A stretch of DNA of 6,853 nt, taken from assembly GCA_002392625.1 (NCBI GenBank), contig DGHJ01000064.1, forward strand, positions 3,086-9,938, read 5' to 3'. Position numbers and translations under genes: made by a program. Positions within the stretch are counted from its first letter, which is position 1. Each line of letters begins with the position of its first letter. Below are positions 1 through 4,901 of the stretch, piece by piece. The DNA is from Oscillospiraceae bacterium UBA3851. Lineage in GTDB: Bacteria > Bacillota > Clostridia > Oscillospirales > Oscillospiraceae. Under the pieces are notes generated by a model. That model saw only the letters and a list, made by a program, of their open reading frames with translations. It did no database searches and was not told where the DNA came from.

Positions 1-182
1 CGGACGAAGTTGTAGGCCTCCTCCAGCTTCTTCACGGTCTTCTGCAGGTCGATAATATAGATCCCGTTGCGCTCGGTATAGATATACGGAGCCATCTTGG
101 GGTTCCACCGACGGGTCTGGTGACCGAAGTGCACGCCGGCCTCCAGCAGGGCCTTCATGGATACGACGTTCTGATTTGCCAT
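1..182 (-). CDS. rpsB: 30S ribosomal protein S2, N-terminal part (cut by window edge)
   Basis: Ribosomal protein S2 is a structural protein of the small ribosomal subunit. Reading the minus strand from the ATG at 182 gives about 60 residues starting MANQNVVSMKALLEAGVHFG. This is followed by HQTRRWNPKMAPYIY, the TERNGIYIIDL stretch and QKTVKKLEEAYNFV, which is the standard S2 N-terminus. The remainder lies beyond position 1. A clear Shine-Dalgarno (AAAGGAG) sits about 10 bases upstream of the ATG. The gene has its own promoter and a structured leader. It is the only ribosomal gene in the window; tsf usually follows rpsB in bacteria but would be outside. Confidence 0.96.
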   Translation of the reverse strand, partial: MANQNVVSMKALLEAGVHFGHQTRRWNPKMAPYIYTERNGIYIIDLQKTVKKLEEAYNFV

Positions 183-220
183 GGTTATTCATTTCTCCTT
201 TTGTTTTTAGTTTGTACCTC

Positions 221-278
221 CAGCCCCATCATCCACCCGGCCAACCGATGATCGGCACCGACCGGATGTCCGGAGCTG
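221..278 (-). promoter_or_regulatory. Structured 5' leader of rpsB (candidate ribosomal-protein leader)
   Basis: The roughly 100-base untranslated leader between the predicted rpsB promoter and its Shine-Dalgarno can fold as one long nested stem-loop. An outer helix pairs 272-278 with 221-227 (CAGCTCC/GGGGCTG). A middle helix pairs 262-268 with 234-240 (CATCCGG/CCGGGTG). A short inner hairpin (CCGA/TCGG) spans 245-255. No U-tract follows, so it is not an intrinsic terminator. Autoregulation by S2 through an mRNA leader is known in other bacteria; I cannot assign this one to a named leader class. The pairing is seen by eye and the regulatory role is inferred. Confidence 0.4.
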
Positions 279-294
279 TGCGGAATGCTGAAAT

Positions 295-323
295 ATAATA
301 CCACAAGTCATTTTGGAATGCAA
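295..323 (-). promoter_or_regulatory. Sigma-A promoter of rpsB
   Basis: On the minus strand a -35 box TTGCAT (318-323) is followed, after exactly 17 bases, by a -10 box TATTAT (295-300). Start of transcription would be near position 288, leaving a leader of about 105 bases before the rpsB ATG. The surrounding sequence is AT-rich against a GC-rich background, as expected for a promoter. Confidence 0.7.
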
Positions 324-374
324 GGAATATTTTCACAAATAACCCGCTTTTTTTGAGGCATATTCCGGCATTTT

Positions 375-659
375 TCAAAATCTTCTGTTCCTTTTCGGCG
401 CTTGCTGATTATCACGGCGCTGGAAGGGCTTGTCGATGAGAATGATGTCGTCCCCAAACCGCGTGATGCACTCCCAGGGGATGTAGTAATCCTCGCCCCG
501 GCCGAACAGGCCGAAGAAGCGGCAGGGACCGAACACGATGAGGGCCTTCACCTCCCCCTCCGGGATTTTCACCTCCAGGTCGCCCACGTAGCCAAGACGG
601 CATCCGTCACAGATGTTGATAACCTCCTTGCGCCGCAGCACGGAAAAGCGATTGACCAT
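375..659 (-). CDS. YlmC/YmxH-family sporulation protein (PRC-barrel)
   Basis: A small protein (94 aa from the chosen start) resembling the YlmC/YmxH family. This family is a short PRC-barrel-type beta domain conserved in spore-forming Firmicutes and annotated as sporulation-associated; its biochemical role is not established. Visible features are an N-terminal segment around residues 6-16 (SVLRRKEVINI), CDGCRLGYVGDLEV (17-30), an IPEGEVKALIV strand region (33-42) and YYIPWECITRFGDDIILID (58-76). The last of these is the usual family end. A basic tail (about 83-94, KRNRRF) follows. I chose the ATG at 659 because GAGGTGG (665-671) is a well-spaced Shine-Dalgarno for it. The in-frame GTG at 668 would overlap that site. 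There is no obvious terminator before rpsB, so transcripts may read through. Confidence 0.82.
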   Translation of the reverse strand: MVNRFSVLRRKEVINICDGCRLGYVGDLEVKIPEGEVKALIVFGPCRFFGLFGRGEDYYIPWECITRFGDDIILIDKPFQRRDNQQAPKRNRRF

Positions 660-664
660 ATGCT

Positions 665-671
665 CCACCTC
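665..671 (-). promoter_or_regulatory. Ribosome-binding site deciding the ylmC-like start
   Basis: GAGGTGG on the minus strand lies 5 bases upstream of the ATG at 657-659. It overlaps the alternative GTG (666-668), which argues for the ATG as the true start. Confidence 0.6.
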
Positions 672-676
672 ATCTC

Positions 677-704
677 ACTGTATGTGAGCGGCGGGCCGTC
701 CTAT
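677..704 (-). promoter_or_regulatory. Candidate sigma-E type promoter of the ylmC-like gene
   Basis: On the minus strand GAATA (702-706) precedes CATACAGT (677-684), with 17 bases between the ATA and the -10 element. The mother-cell sigma-E pattern in Bacillus is ATA, 16-18 bases, then CATACANT, so the -10 matches fully. The predicted start would fall close to 670, inside or next to the ribosome-binding site. That is an uncomfortably short leader and the main argument against it. A 5-bp inverted repeat (CTCAC/GTGAG, 674-688) overlaps the same spot. Confidence 0.35.
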
Positions 705-711
705 TCGCGTT

Positions 712-746
712 AAAAAACTGCATCGGCTGCGCCGATGCAGTTTTTT
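712..746. terminator. Bidirectional intrinsic terminator at the end of the cob operon
   Basis: Perfect 16-base inverted arms (712-727 and 731-746) flank a 3-base loop: AAAAAACTGCATCGGC / GCCGATGCAGTTTTTT. Read on the minus strand, the hairpin begins just 3 bases after the stop codon of the 95-aa gene and ends in six T's. It therefore terminates the cob operon and insulates the ylmC-like gene. The A/T tracts make it competent in both directions, although no plus-strand gene approaches it. Confidence 0.9.
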
Positions 747-749
747 GAT

Positions 750-1037
750 TTACCGGATCCAGTAGATCACGTAGCACTCCGACATTTCGCCCATGAAGAG
801 AAAGATGTTCTCTCCCATCTCGATCTTCTTCCCGTACAGGAGATCGGGGATGAACAGCCGGGCCGTGGTGCGCCTCGGCCCCTTCAGTGTCAAGCCTTCC
901 TTCGTGGGGTGGTTATGCAGCTCCGTGGCCGCCTCCTCCAGGCCCGGCAGCTGCAGCTGTACCTCCAGCCGGTGGAGATCCTTTTCGGCGTTGATATAGA
1001 CCAGGTTGTTCTCGTCCTGAAGCCATTGGATATTCAT
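750..1037 (-). CDS. Hypothetical protein, last gene of the cob operon
   Basis: I do not recognise this 95-aa protein. It begins MNIQWLQDENNLVYINAEKD and ends ECYVIYWIR. It has no signal peptide, membrane helix or metal-binding cysteine cluster. Alternating hydrophobic stretches (about 10-16, 24-31, 60-66 and 86-94) suggest a small beta-rich soluble domain. It is probably a real gene: an AGGAGGAG ribosome-binding site sits upstream of the ATG, it starts 14 bases after the preceding stop, and an intrinsic terminator follows immediately. Its position makes it the last cistron of a cobalamin operon, but nothing in the sequence shows a cobalamin function. Confidence 0.75.
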   Translation of the reverse strand: MNIQWLQDENNLVYINAEKDLHRLEVQLQLPGLEEAATELHNHPTKEGLTLKGPRRTTARLFIPDLLYGKKIEMGENIFLFMGEMSECYVIYWIR

Positions 1038-1051
1038 TGCCTCTCCTCCTC

Positions 1052-1915
1052 TCAGCGGTTCTTCTTCGCCAGCTCGGCCAGCTCCGGGTATTTGCTGATG
1101 ATATAGCTGTAGCTGCCGCGACGGTGGGGGACTAGGCAGTTGCTGCAGTCCTTATGGCCGTTATCCAGGTACACGAAGTTGCCGCCGCATTTGCTGCCCA
1201 AGGTATAGAGCGGGCAATAGCAGAACAGGCAGTTGAAATTGTCCGGGTCGTCCGTCTTGTGACAGGGAAAGAATTCACAGGCCCTGTGCTGTGTAAAGGA
1301 GTAGTGGCACTCCTCCGGCTTTTTGTTTCTCCAATCGCCGCTCATGGCTGTATCCTCCATTTCGTGATATTTGATGTCGTTTTCACGCAGCTCCAATACA
1401 TATCCGCGGCCGGGCTTCGGCTGCCAATCGTAGCGGCTGCGCCCTCGGCCGGGAAACATCGCCGCCATAATGGCGGCGATCACACCGCCGTGGGTGACTA
1501 TAACGGCGTTCCGCCCGTCGGACAGCACCTCTCCGAAGGAAGCCAGTACCCGTTTGGTCATCTGCTCGCCGCTTTCGCCGCCGGGCGGCACATTGCGCTC
1601 GTTGTCACCGCTGATCCAAGTCAGATAGGCCGGGTCGTCCTTCAGCATCTCGAAGCTTTTCAGCTCGAACACGCCGAAATCGATCTCCCGGAAGCCGGGG
1701 ACCACCTCCCGCCTGACGTCGCCGAACAGCAGCGTCATCGTCTCGTCACAGCGCAGCAGGCCGCTGGTGATGAACCGCTGTGCATCCGGCACGTCATAGT
1801 GCATATTCTTTAGCTGCCGAATGCCCTCCGCCGACAGGGGCAGGTCGGAGCTGCCGCAGTAGAGGCGCCGCTCGTTGGCCGTGGTCAGCCCGTGTCGCAC
1901 AAGATAGATCTTCAT
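1052..1915 (-). CDS. Histidine phosphatase (CobC-like) fused to a cysteine-rich small domain
   Basis: A 287-aa two-domain protein. Residues 1 to about 185 are a histidine-phosphatase (phosphoglycerate mutase-like) domain. It has the LVRHG motif with nucleophile His8 and Arg7, a second phosphate-binding Arg55 (SGLLR), acidic Glu77 in FREIDFG and His142 in VTHGG. Given its place in a cob operon, the likely reaction is dephosphorylation of alpha-ribazole phosphate or the equivalent cobalamin 5'-phosphate (CobC). Residues about 200-272 match the cysteine-rich small domain family, a putative metal-binding module often found near B12 genes. It contains Cys203, 213, 218, 229, 232, 234, 243, 257 and 260, including NCLFCYCPLY and DCSNCLVPHRR. 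The start codon overlaps the stop of the short CobU-like gene (ATGA), implying translational coupling. The phosphatase assignment is strong. The exact substrate is inferred, and the function of the Cys-rich domain is unknown. Confidence 0.87.
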   Translation of the reverse strand: MKIYLVRHGLTTANERRLYCGSSDLPLSAEGIRQLKNMHYDVPDAQRFITSGLLRCDETMTLLFGDVRREVVPGFREIDFGVFELKSFEMLKDDPAYLTWISGDNERNVPPGGESGEQMTKRVLASFGEVLSDGRNAVIVTHGGVIAAIMAAMFPGRGRSRYDWQPKPGRGYVLELRENDIKYHEMEDTAMSGDWRNKKPEECHYSFTQHRACEFFPCHKTDDPDNFNCLFCYCPLYTLGSKCGGNFVYLDNGHKDCSNCLVPHRRGSYSYIISKYPELAELAKKNR

Positions 1916-2286
1916 TTCAGTCTCTGCTCCAATCCACAGAAGATCCGGCTCACACGATCAGCCCGCGCCGCCAGGTATTGGCACAGGCGACCCGTTTCGT
2001 TGCGCCACCGGCGCAGCCGGGCGCTCATGGGTACCACGCCGCAGGAGACGTCGTCACAGATCAGCACGCTGTTGGCCCACAGGCCTGCACGTTCTTCAAA
2101 ATAGGACACCGGGTCCAGGTCCTCGTCCACACAGGCCAGCGTAAATTCCTCCAGATGATCGATGCAGCATCGGGAGAAGTCAATCTCCCCGCCGGTACAG
2201 GCGTACACGTCGCAGTCAGTCAATTCAAAGGTCTCCCTGGCCCAGTTCAGCTTGCCCTGCCATGCTCCGCCGATGATCAATACCAT
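1912..2286 (-). CDS. Short CobU-like protein (divergent adenosylcobinamide kinase/guanylyltransferase homologue)
   Basis: A 124-aa relative of CobU, which is normally about 180 aa. The N-terminus carries a P-loop-like GGAWQGK (6-12), but Leu13 replaces the usual Ser/Thr after the lysine. The C-terminal third is CobU-like: CDDVSCGVVPMSARLRRW (77-94) corresponds to the family's NEVGxGIVP region, then an RN-x-TGRLCQYLAARAD stretch (95-110), ending GLEQRLK. The middle part is about 50 residues shorter than in CobU, and the segment holding the guanylylated histidine is not recognisable. The gene lies 11 bases after cobS with a GGAGGAG ribosome-binding site and overlaps the CobC-like gene by ATGA. 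A full-length CobU is encoded two genes upstream. It may be a partner subunit, a kinase-only form or a degenerate paralogue; sequence alone does not decide. Confidence 0.8.
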   Translation of the reverse strand: MVLIIGGAWQGKLNWARETFELTDCDVYACTGGEIDFSRCCIDHLEEFTLACVDEDLDPVSYFEERAGLWANSVLICDDVSCGVVPMSARLRRWRNETGRLCQYLAARADRVSRIFCGLEQRLK

Positions 2287-2297
2287 ATTCTCTCCTC

Positions 2298-3032
2298 CTA
2301 CAGCAGCGCAAAGGCGACGACGCCGCAGATCTCAGCCACCGTCAGCGCATAGCCCGCCACGTCGCCGTTCATGCCGCCCAAGGCGCGGCAGCCGCGCCAG
2401 AGAGTCAGACCGTACGCTGCAAGCACGACGATTAGCGCGGCGCCGCTGACGCCGCACAGCAGAAATCCGGCAGCCAGGGCGGCAATGAGCATCACGGCCG
2501 GGGCGACGGCCCGGATCTTCTGAATGGATTGTCTGGCATACTGGCTGGTGGACATGGGCGGCAGCAGCATGACGGCCAGAGCGCTGCCGCAGCGGCTGAC
2601 CACGGGGATGAAGAGCAGTAGACGGATGTCGCCGTGATCCAGCGAAAAAGCGACAAACAGCGTCAGGACCGCAAAAATGCAGCCGATGACGGCAAAGGAA
2701 CCCACGTGGGGATCCTTCAGGATCTCCCGCCGTTTCTCCGGCGCGGCGCAGGAACGCACCGCATCCACCACGTCCATGAACCCGTCCAGATGGATGGCGC
2801 CGGTGACGGCAATGGGGTAAGCACACAGCAGAAGCGCAGAGAGAACGGCGGGCACGGCAAAGTGATCCAAAAGCCAGGCAAGGCCCCACCAGAGCGCGCC
2901 GATCTCCAGTCCCAGAATCGGCAGAAACACCAGCATCAGCGGCCGGGCCTCCTCATTCCAGATACGCCAGGGGCTGGGGATGTAGCAAAACATGGATCGG
3001 CACATGGCCCAGGCCTGGAAATACCGTTTCAT
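2298..3032 (-). CDS. cobS: Adenosylcobinamide-GDP ribazoletransferase (cobalamin synthase)
   Basis: CobS is an integral membrane enzyme that joins AdoCbi-GDP with alpha-ribazole (or its phosphate) to make adenosylcobalamin (or its phosphate). The 244-aa length is typical. Family landmarks are HLDGFMDVVDA (81-91), the conserved acidic Mg/substrate-binding motif; ILKDPHVGSF (104-113), equivalent to the family KDxxxGxFG motif; and GGMNGDVAGY (219-228) near the C-terminus. Several hydrophobic helices are visible, around 33-56, 59-80, 112-131, 136-157, 176-194, 196-212 and 228-244. The ATG overlaps the cobU stop (ATGA), and an AAGGGGGG ribosome-binding site lies about 9 bases upstream. It follows cobU and precedes the short CobU-like gene in the same operon. 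Confidence 0.95.
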   Translation of the reverse strand: MKRYFQAWAMCRSMFCYIPSPWRIWNEEARPLMLVFLPILGLEIGALWWGLAWLLDHFAVPAVLSALLLCAYPIAVTGAIHLDGFMDVVDAVRSCAAPEKRREILKDPHVGSFAVIGCIFAVLTLFVAFSLDHGDIRLLLFIPVVSRCGSALAVMLLPPMSTSQYARQSIQKIRAVAPAVMLIAALAAGFLLCGVSGAALIVVLAAYGLTLWRGCRALGGMNGDVAGYALTVAEICGVVAFALL

Positions 3033-3565
3033 TTCGGCAATCCCCCCTTGTAAATGACAGGCTGTCCGGCAACCATTTCGATCACCGTGTCGCAGGCGGC
3101 GGCGCAGGCGCGGTCAGCTCTTGCCAGGGCGGCGCGGTAAAGCTCCGTGATCTCGTCGTAACGCTCCGCGTCAGAGTAGATCGCGTCGCTGACGATCACG
3201 GCGTTTTCCACCGCACGGATAAAGGCTGTCAGCTCCGCAGCACACCTCTCCCCCGCCGACGGATCGACGCCGACGTCGGTGAACATCTCGTTCATCAACA
3301 AGGCCGTAACGCTGTCCAGCAGAAACGTGCCGGTTCGGTCAACCCCGTCCAGTGCAGAGAGGATATGCCGCCCGCACTCCACGGTCTGAAAGCCGAGTCC
3401 GGCCCGGTCCGCCACGTGGCGGCGGATGCGCTGCCGGTCCTCCTCGTCCACGGGGACCATGGTGGCCACATAATAAAGAGATCCGTCCCCGGCCAGGCGT
3501 ACTGCCAGGTCCTGGGCCAGGGATGATTTTCCGTTTTTGGCGCCGCCGGAGAGAAATATTGTCAT
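3029..3565 (-). CDS. cobU: Adenosylcobinamide kinase / adenosylcobinamide-phosphate guanylyltransferase
   Basis: CobU phosphorylates adenosylcobinamide and then attaches GMP through a guanylylated-histidine intermediate, giving AdoCbi-GDP for CobS. At 178 aa it is standard length. It has an intact P-loop, GGAKNGKSS (7-15), and RIRRHVADR (46-54), in which His50 corresponds to the guanylylated histidine of the family. It also has LLDSVTALL (82-90, Walker-B-like region) and the ending GQPVIYKG (168-175). It is unusual in one place: where CobU has an NEVGxGIVP motif, this protein reads VSDAIYSDAERYDEITELYR (125-144). That half has diverged. The gene overlaps cobT at its start and cobS at its stop by ATGA, and a GGAGGAG site (3571-3577) serves the ATG. 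The short CobU-like gene of this operon keeps the motif that is lost here. Confidence 0.92.
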   Translation of the reverse strand: MTIFLSGGAKNGKSSLAQDLAVRLAGDGSLYYVATMVPVDEEDRQRIRRHVADRAGLGFQTVECGRHILSALDGVDRTGTFLLDSVTALLMNEMFTDVGVDPSAGERCAAELTAFIRAVENAVIVSDAIYSDAERYDEITELYRAALARADRACAAACDTVIEMVAGQPVIYKGGLPK

Positions 3566-4665
3566 TGGGTCTCCTCCACGGTGAACCGATCGCCCCGGCG
3601 GATCTCCTCCAGATAGCCGTCGTCGATGCCGGCCTGGTCAAAGGTCGCCATATCGTTCATCACGGCACAGGCCGCGTCCAGGATCATAAAGGCCAGCGGA
3701 CAGCCGCTGCCCTCGCCCAGGCGCATGCCCAGCAGCAGCATAGGCTTGAGGGCCATGGCGTCCATGGCCAGGCGGTAACCGATTTCAAAGGATGCGTGAC
3801 TAGGGATCAGATATCCACGCACACGGGGACAAAGCCGCACGGCGCACAGAGCGGCCACGGCGGAGATGAACCCGTCGATGACCACAGGGCGATGGCTGGC
3901 AGCGGCGCCGAGAAAAGCCCCGCACATGGCGGCGAGATCGAAGCCGCCCACCTTGGCCAGTACGTCGGTCACGTCCGAAGCGTCCGGCTGATTGATGGCG
4001 ATGGCCCGGCGGATCACGTCCTTTTTCTTTTGAAAGCTCTCGTCCGTCAGCCCGCCGCCGCGACCGGTAACGGTCTCGGCTTCAACCCCCAAAAGAACGG
4101 CCAGAACGGCCGAGGACGTGGTGGTGTTGCCGATGCCCATCTCCCCCACGCCCAGCACGTCGGCCTCTGTGCCATATGCCAGTTTAAAGCCGATCCTGAT
4201 GGCCTCCAGCGCCTGCGCCCGGCTCATGGCGGGGCCGGTGGTAATATCCTCTGTGCCGTAGGCGATCTTGCGATTGAGCACGTCGCTGTCGCGTATATCC
4301 GCATTAACGCCCACGTCGCATACGGTAATTGCGCAGCCAAAGTGCCTGGCCAGCACCGAGGCGCCGGTTTTTGCTCTGGTCAAGTTGACCGTCTGCTGCA
4401 GCGTGACCGATTGGGGCGCGCTGGACACGCCCTGGGCCACCACGCCGTTGTCGGCGGCGAACACCAGCAGATGCTTGCGATCCAATCTGCTGCGCACCTT
4501 CCCGGTGATCCCCGCCAGCTGGATCGACAGCTCCTCCAGCCGCCCCAGGCTACCGGGGGGCTTGGCCAGCTGCGCCTGGCGCTGCCGGGCGCGATCCATA
4601 GCCTCCTCGTCAAGCGGCGCGATGCGCCCCAGCAATTGTTGCAGTTCCTGTTCCATTCCGTTCAC
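3562..4665 (-). CDS. cobT: Nicotinate-nucleotide--dimethylbenzimidazole phosphoribosyltransferase
   Basis: CobT transfers phosphoribose from nicotinate mononucleotide to the lower-ligand base (classically 5,6-dimethylbenzimidazole), making alpha-ribazole 5'-phosphate. At 367 aa it is close to the usual 350. Family motifs are AKPPGSLGRLE (34-44), VFAADNGVV (68-76), GEMGIGNTTTSSA (174-186), GRGGGL (201-206), VVIDGF (261-266) and MRLGEGSG (314-321), whose Glu318 corresponds to the catalytic glutamate. It is the first gene of the operon. The start is uncertain: the longest frame begins with GTG at 4665, and ATG at 4656 (three codons in) is equally plausible. Neither has a good Shine-Dalgarno, in contrast to most downstream genes. 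A small upstream ORF ends 2 bases before the GTG and could couple translation. Confidence 0.96.
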   Translation of the reverse strand: MNGMEQELQQLLGRIAPLDEEAMDRARQRQAQLAKPPGSLGRLEELSIQLAGITGKVRSRLDRKHLLVFAADNGVVAQGVSSAPQSVTLQQTVNLTRAKTGASVLARHFGCAITVCDVGVNADIRDSDVLNRKIAYGTEDITTGPAMSRAQALEAIRIGFKLAYGTEADVLGVGEMGIGNTTTSSAVLAVLLGVEAETVTGRGGGLTDESFQKKKDVIRRAIAINQPDASDVTDVLAKVGGFDLAAMCGAFLGAAASHRPVVIDGFISAVAALCAVRLCPRVRGYLIPSHASFEIGYRLAMDAMALKPMLLLGMRLGEGSGCPLAFMILDAACAVMNDMATFDQAGIDDGYLEEIRRGDRFTVEETQ

Positions 4666-4667
4666 TT

Positions 4668-4751
4668 TCAGCCAAAATACATTGATATATAATAATTGAC
4701 AAGCTTTTTCACTTTACAGTTATTCCGCCAATTTGCAGGGGTAAAAAACAT
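4668..4751 (-). CDS. Possible 27-codon upstream ORF in the cobT leader
   Basis: Within the predicted cob operon leader, an ATG (4749-4751) opens a 27-codon frame (MFFTPANWRNNCKVKKLVNY, then seven more residues) ending in TGA at 4668-4670. The stop is 2 bases before the cobT GTG. The only ribosome-binding candidate is a weak AGG six bases upstream of the ATG. An ORF of this length can occur by chance in AT-rich sequence. Its placement would, however, allow translational coupling to a cobT start that lacks a Shine-Dalgarno. I recognise no leader-peptide signature. Confidence 0.18.
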   Translation of the reverse strand: MFFTPANWRNNCKVKKLVNYYISMYFG

Positions 4752-4777
4752 TAAAACCTATCATTGACGTCAGATAT

Positions 4778-4805
4778 ATTATAAGGGATCGGCCCAAAAA
4801 GTCAA
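4778..4805 (-). promoter_or_regulatory. Sigma-A promoter of the cob operon
   Basis: On the minus strand TTGACT (4800-4805) and TATAAT (4778-4783) are separated by 16 bases, a near-consensus housekeeping promoter. Transcription would start near 4771, giving a leader of a little over 100 bases before cobT. I see no cobalamin-riboswitch (B12-box) sequence in that leader. A perfect palindrome TGACGTCA (4765-4772) falls at the predicted start point and might bind a regulator. Confidence 0.7.
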
Positions 4806-4849
4806 GCCGCATCCCTCCCCTGTCGAAGGTCAGCTGTTTTCGCCTCGCC

Positions 4850-4879
4850 GTATAAGGTCACTTTTCCTGGGAAATACTT
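4850..4879 (+). promoter_or_regulatory. Candidate forespore (SigF/SigG) promoter of sigG
   Basis: GTATA (4850-4854) fits the -35 of both forespore sigma factors. GGAAATACTT (4870-4879) fits every defined position of the SigF -10 pattern GGNRANANTW, though the spacer is 15 rather than 16 bases. Measured at the 18-base spacing used by SigG, the sequence AATACTT agrees at 5 of 7 positions with CATHNTA. Transcription would begin about 15 bases before the start codon. In Bacillus sigG is transcribed by SigF and then reinforced by SigG, which supports the call. No convincing sigma-A promoter is seen here on this strand. Confidence 0.5.
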
Positions 4880-4890
4880 TCCTCATCGAC

Positions 4891-4899
4891 GAGGAGGGG
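4891..4899 (+). promoter_or_regulatory. Ribosome-binding site of sigG, with two possible ATG starts
   Basis: GAGGAGGGG is a strong Shine-Dalgarno. Two adjacent ATG codons follow at 4902 and 4905. From the GGAGG core the spacing is 4 bases to the first and 7 to the second. The second is better spaced, but the first matches the N-terminal length of other SigG proteins. Confidence 0.6.
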
Positions 4900-4901
4900 T
4901 T

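Noticed and set aside
324..366. Inverted repeat GGAATAT/ATATTCC between the ylmC-like gene and rpsB as a terminator
   Set aside because: Seven AT-rich pairs with a 29-base loop and no adjacent T-tract in the minus direction; too weak.
660..668. GTG at 666-668 as start of the YlmC/YmxH gene
   Set aside because: It overlaps the only good Shine-Dalgarno, which is correctly spaced for the ATG at 657-659.
1154..1813. Plus-strand open frame opposite the phosphatase gene
   Set aside because: Shadow of a gene with clear catalytic motifs; no ribosome-binding site or family resemblance.
3352..4692. Long open frame on the plus strand (446 codons)
   Set aside because: It is antisense to cobT and cobU, which have full family motifs. 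Its translation is low-complexity Gly/His/Arg/Ala-rich with no recognisable domain, typical of a GC-rich shadow frame.
4674..4702. TTGTCA-17-TATTTT on the minus strand as a second cobT promoter
   Set aside because: The start of transcription would fall on the cobT start codon itself. The upstream TTGACT-16-TATAAT promoter is better matched and better placed.
4680..4769. Repeated ATTGA/ATTGAC words in the cob leader as an iteron or operator array
   Set aside because: Five-base AT-rich words at irregular spacing; no regular periodicity or symmetry.
4826..4860. Direct repeat AAGGTCA (4826-4832 and 4854-4860) upstream of sigG as an operator
   Set aside because: Only two short copies 28 bases apart, the second within the promoter spacer; chance is likely.
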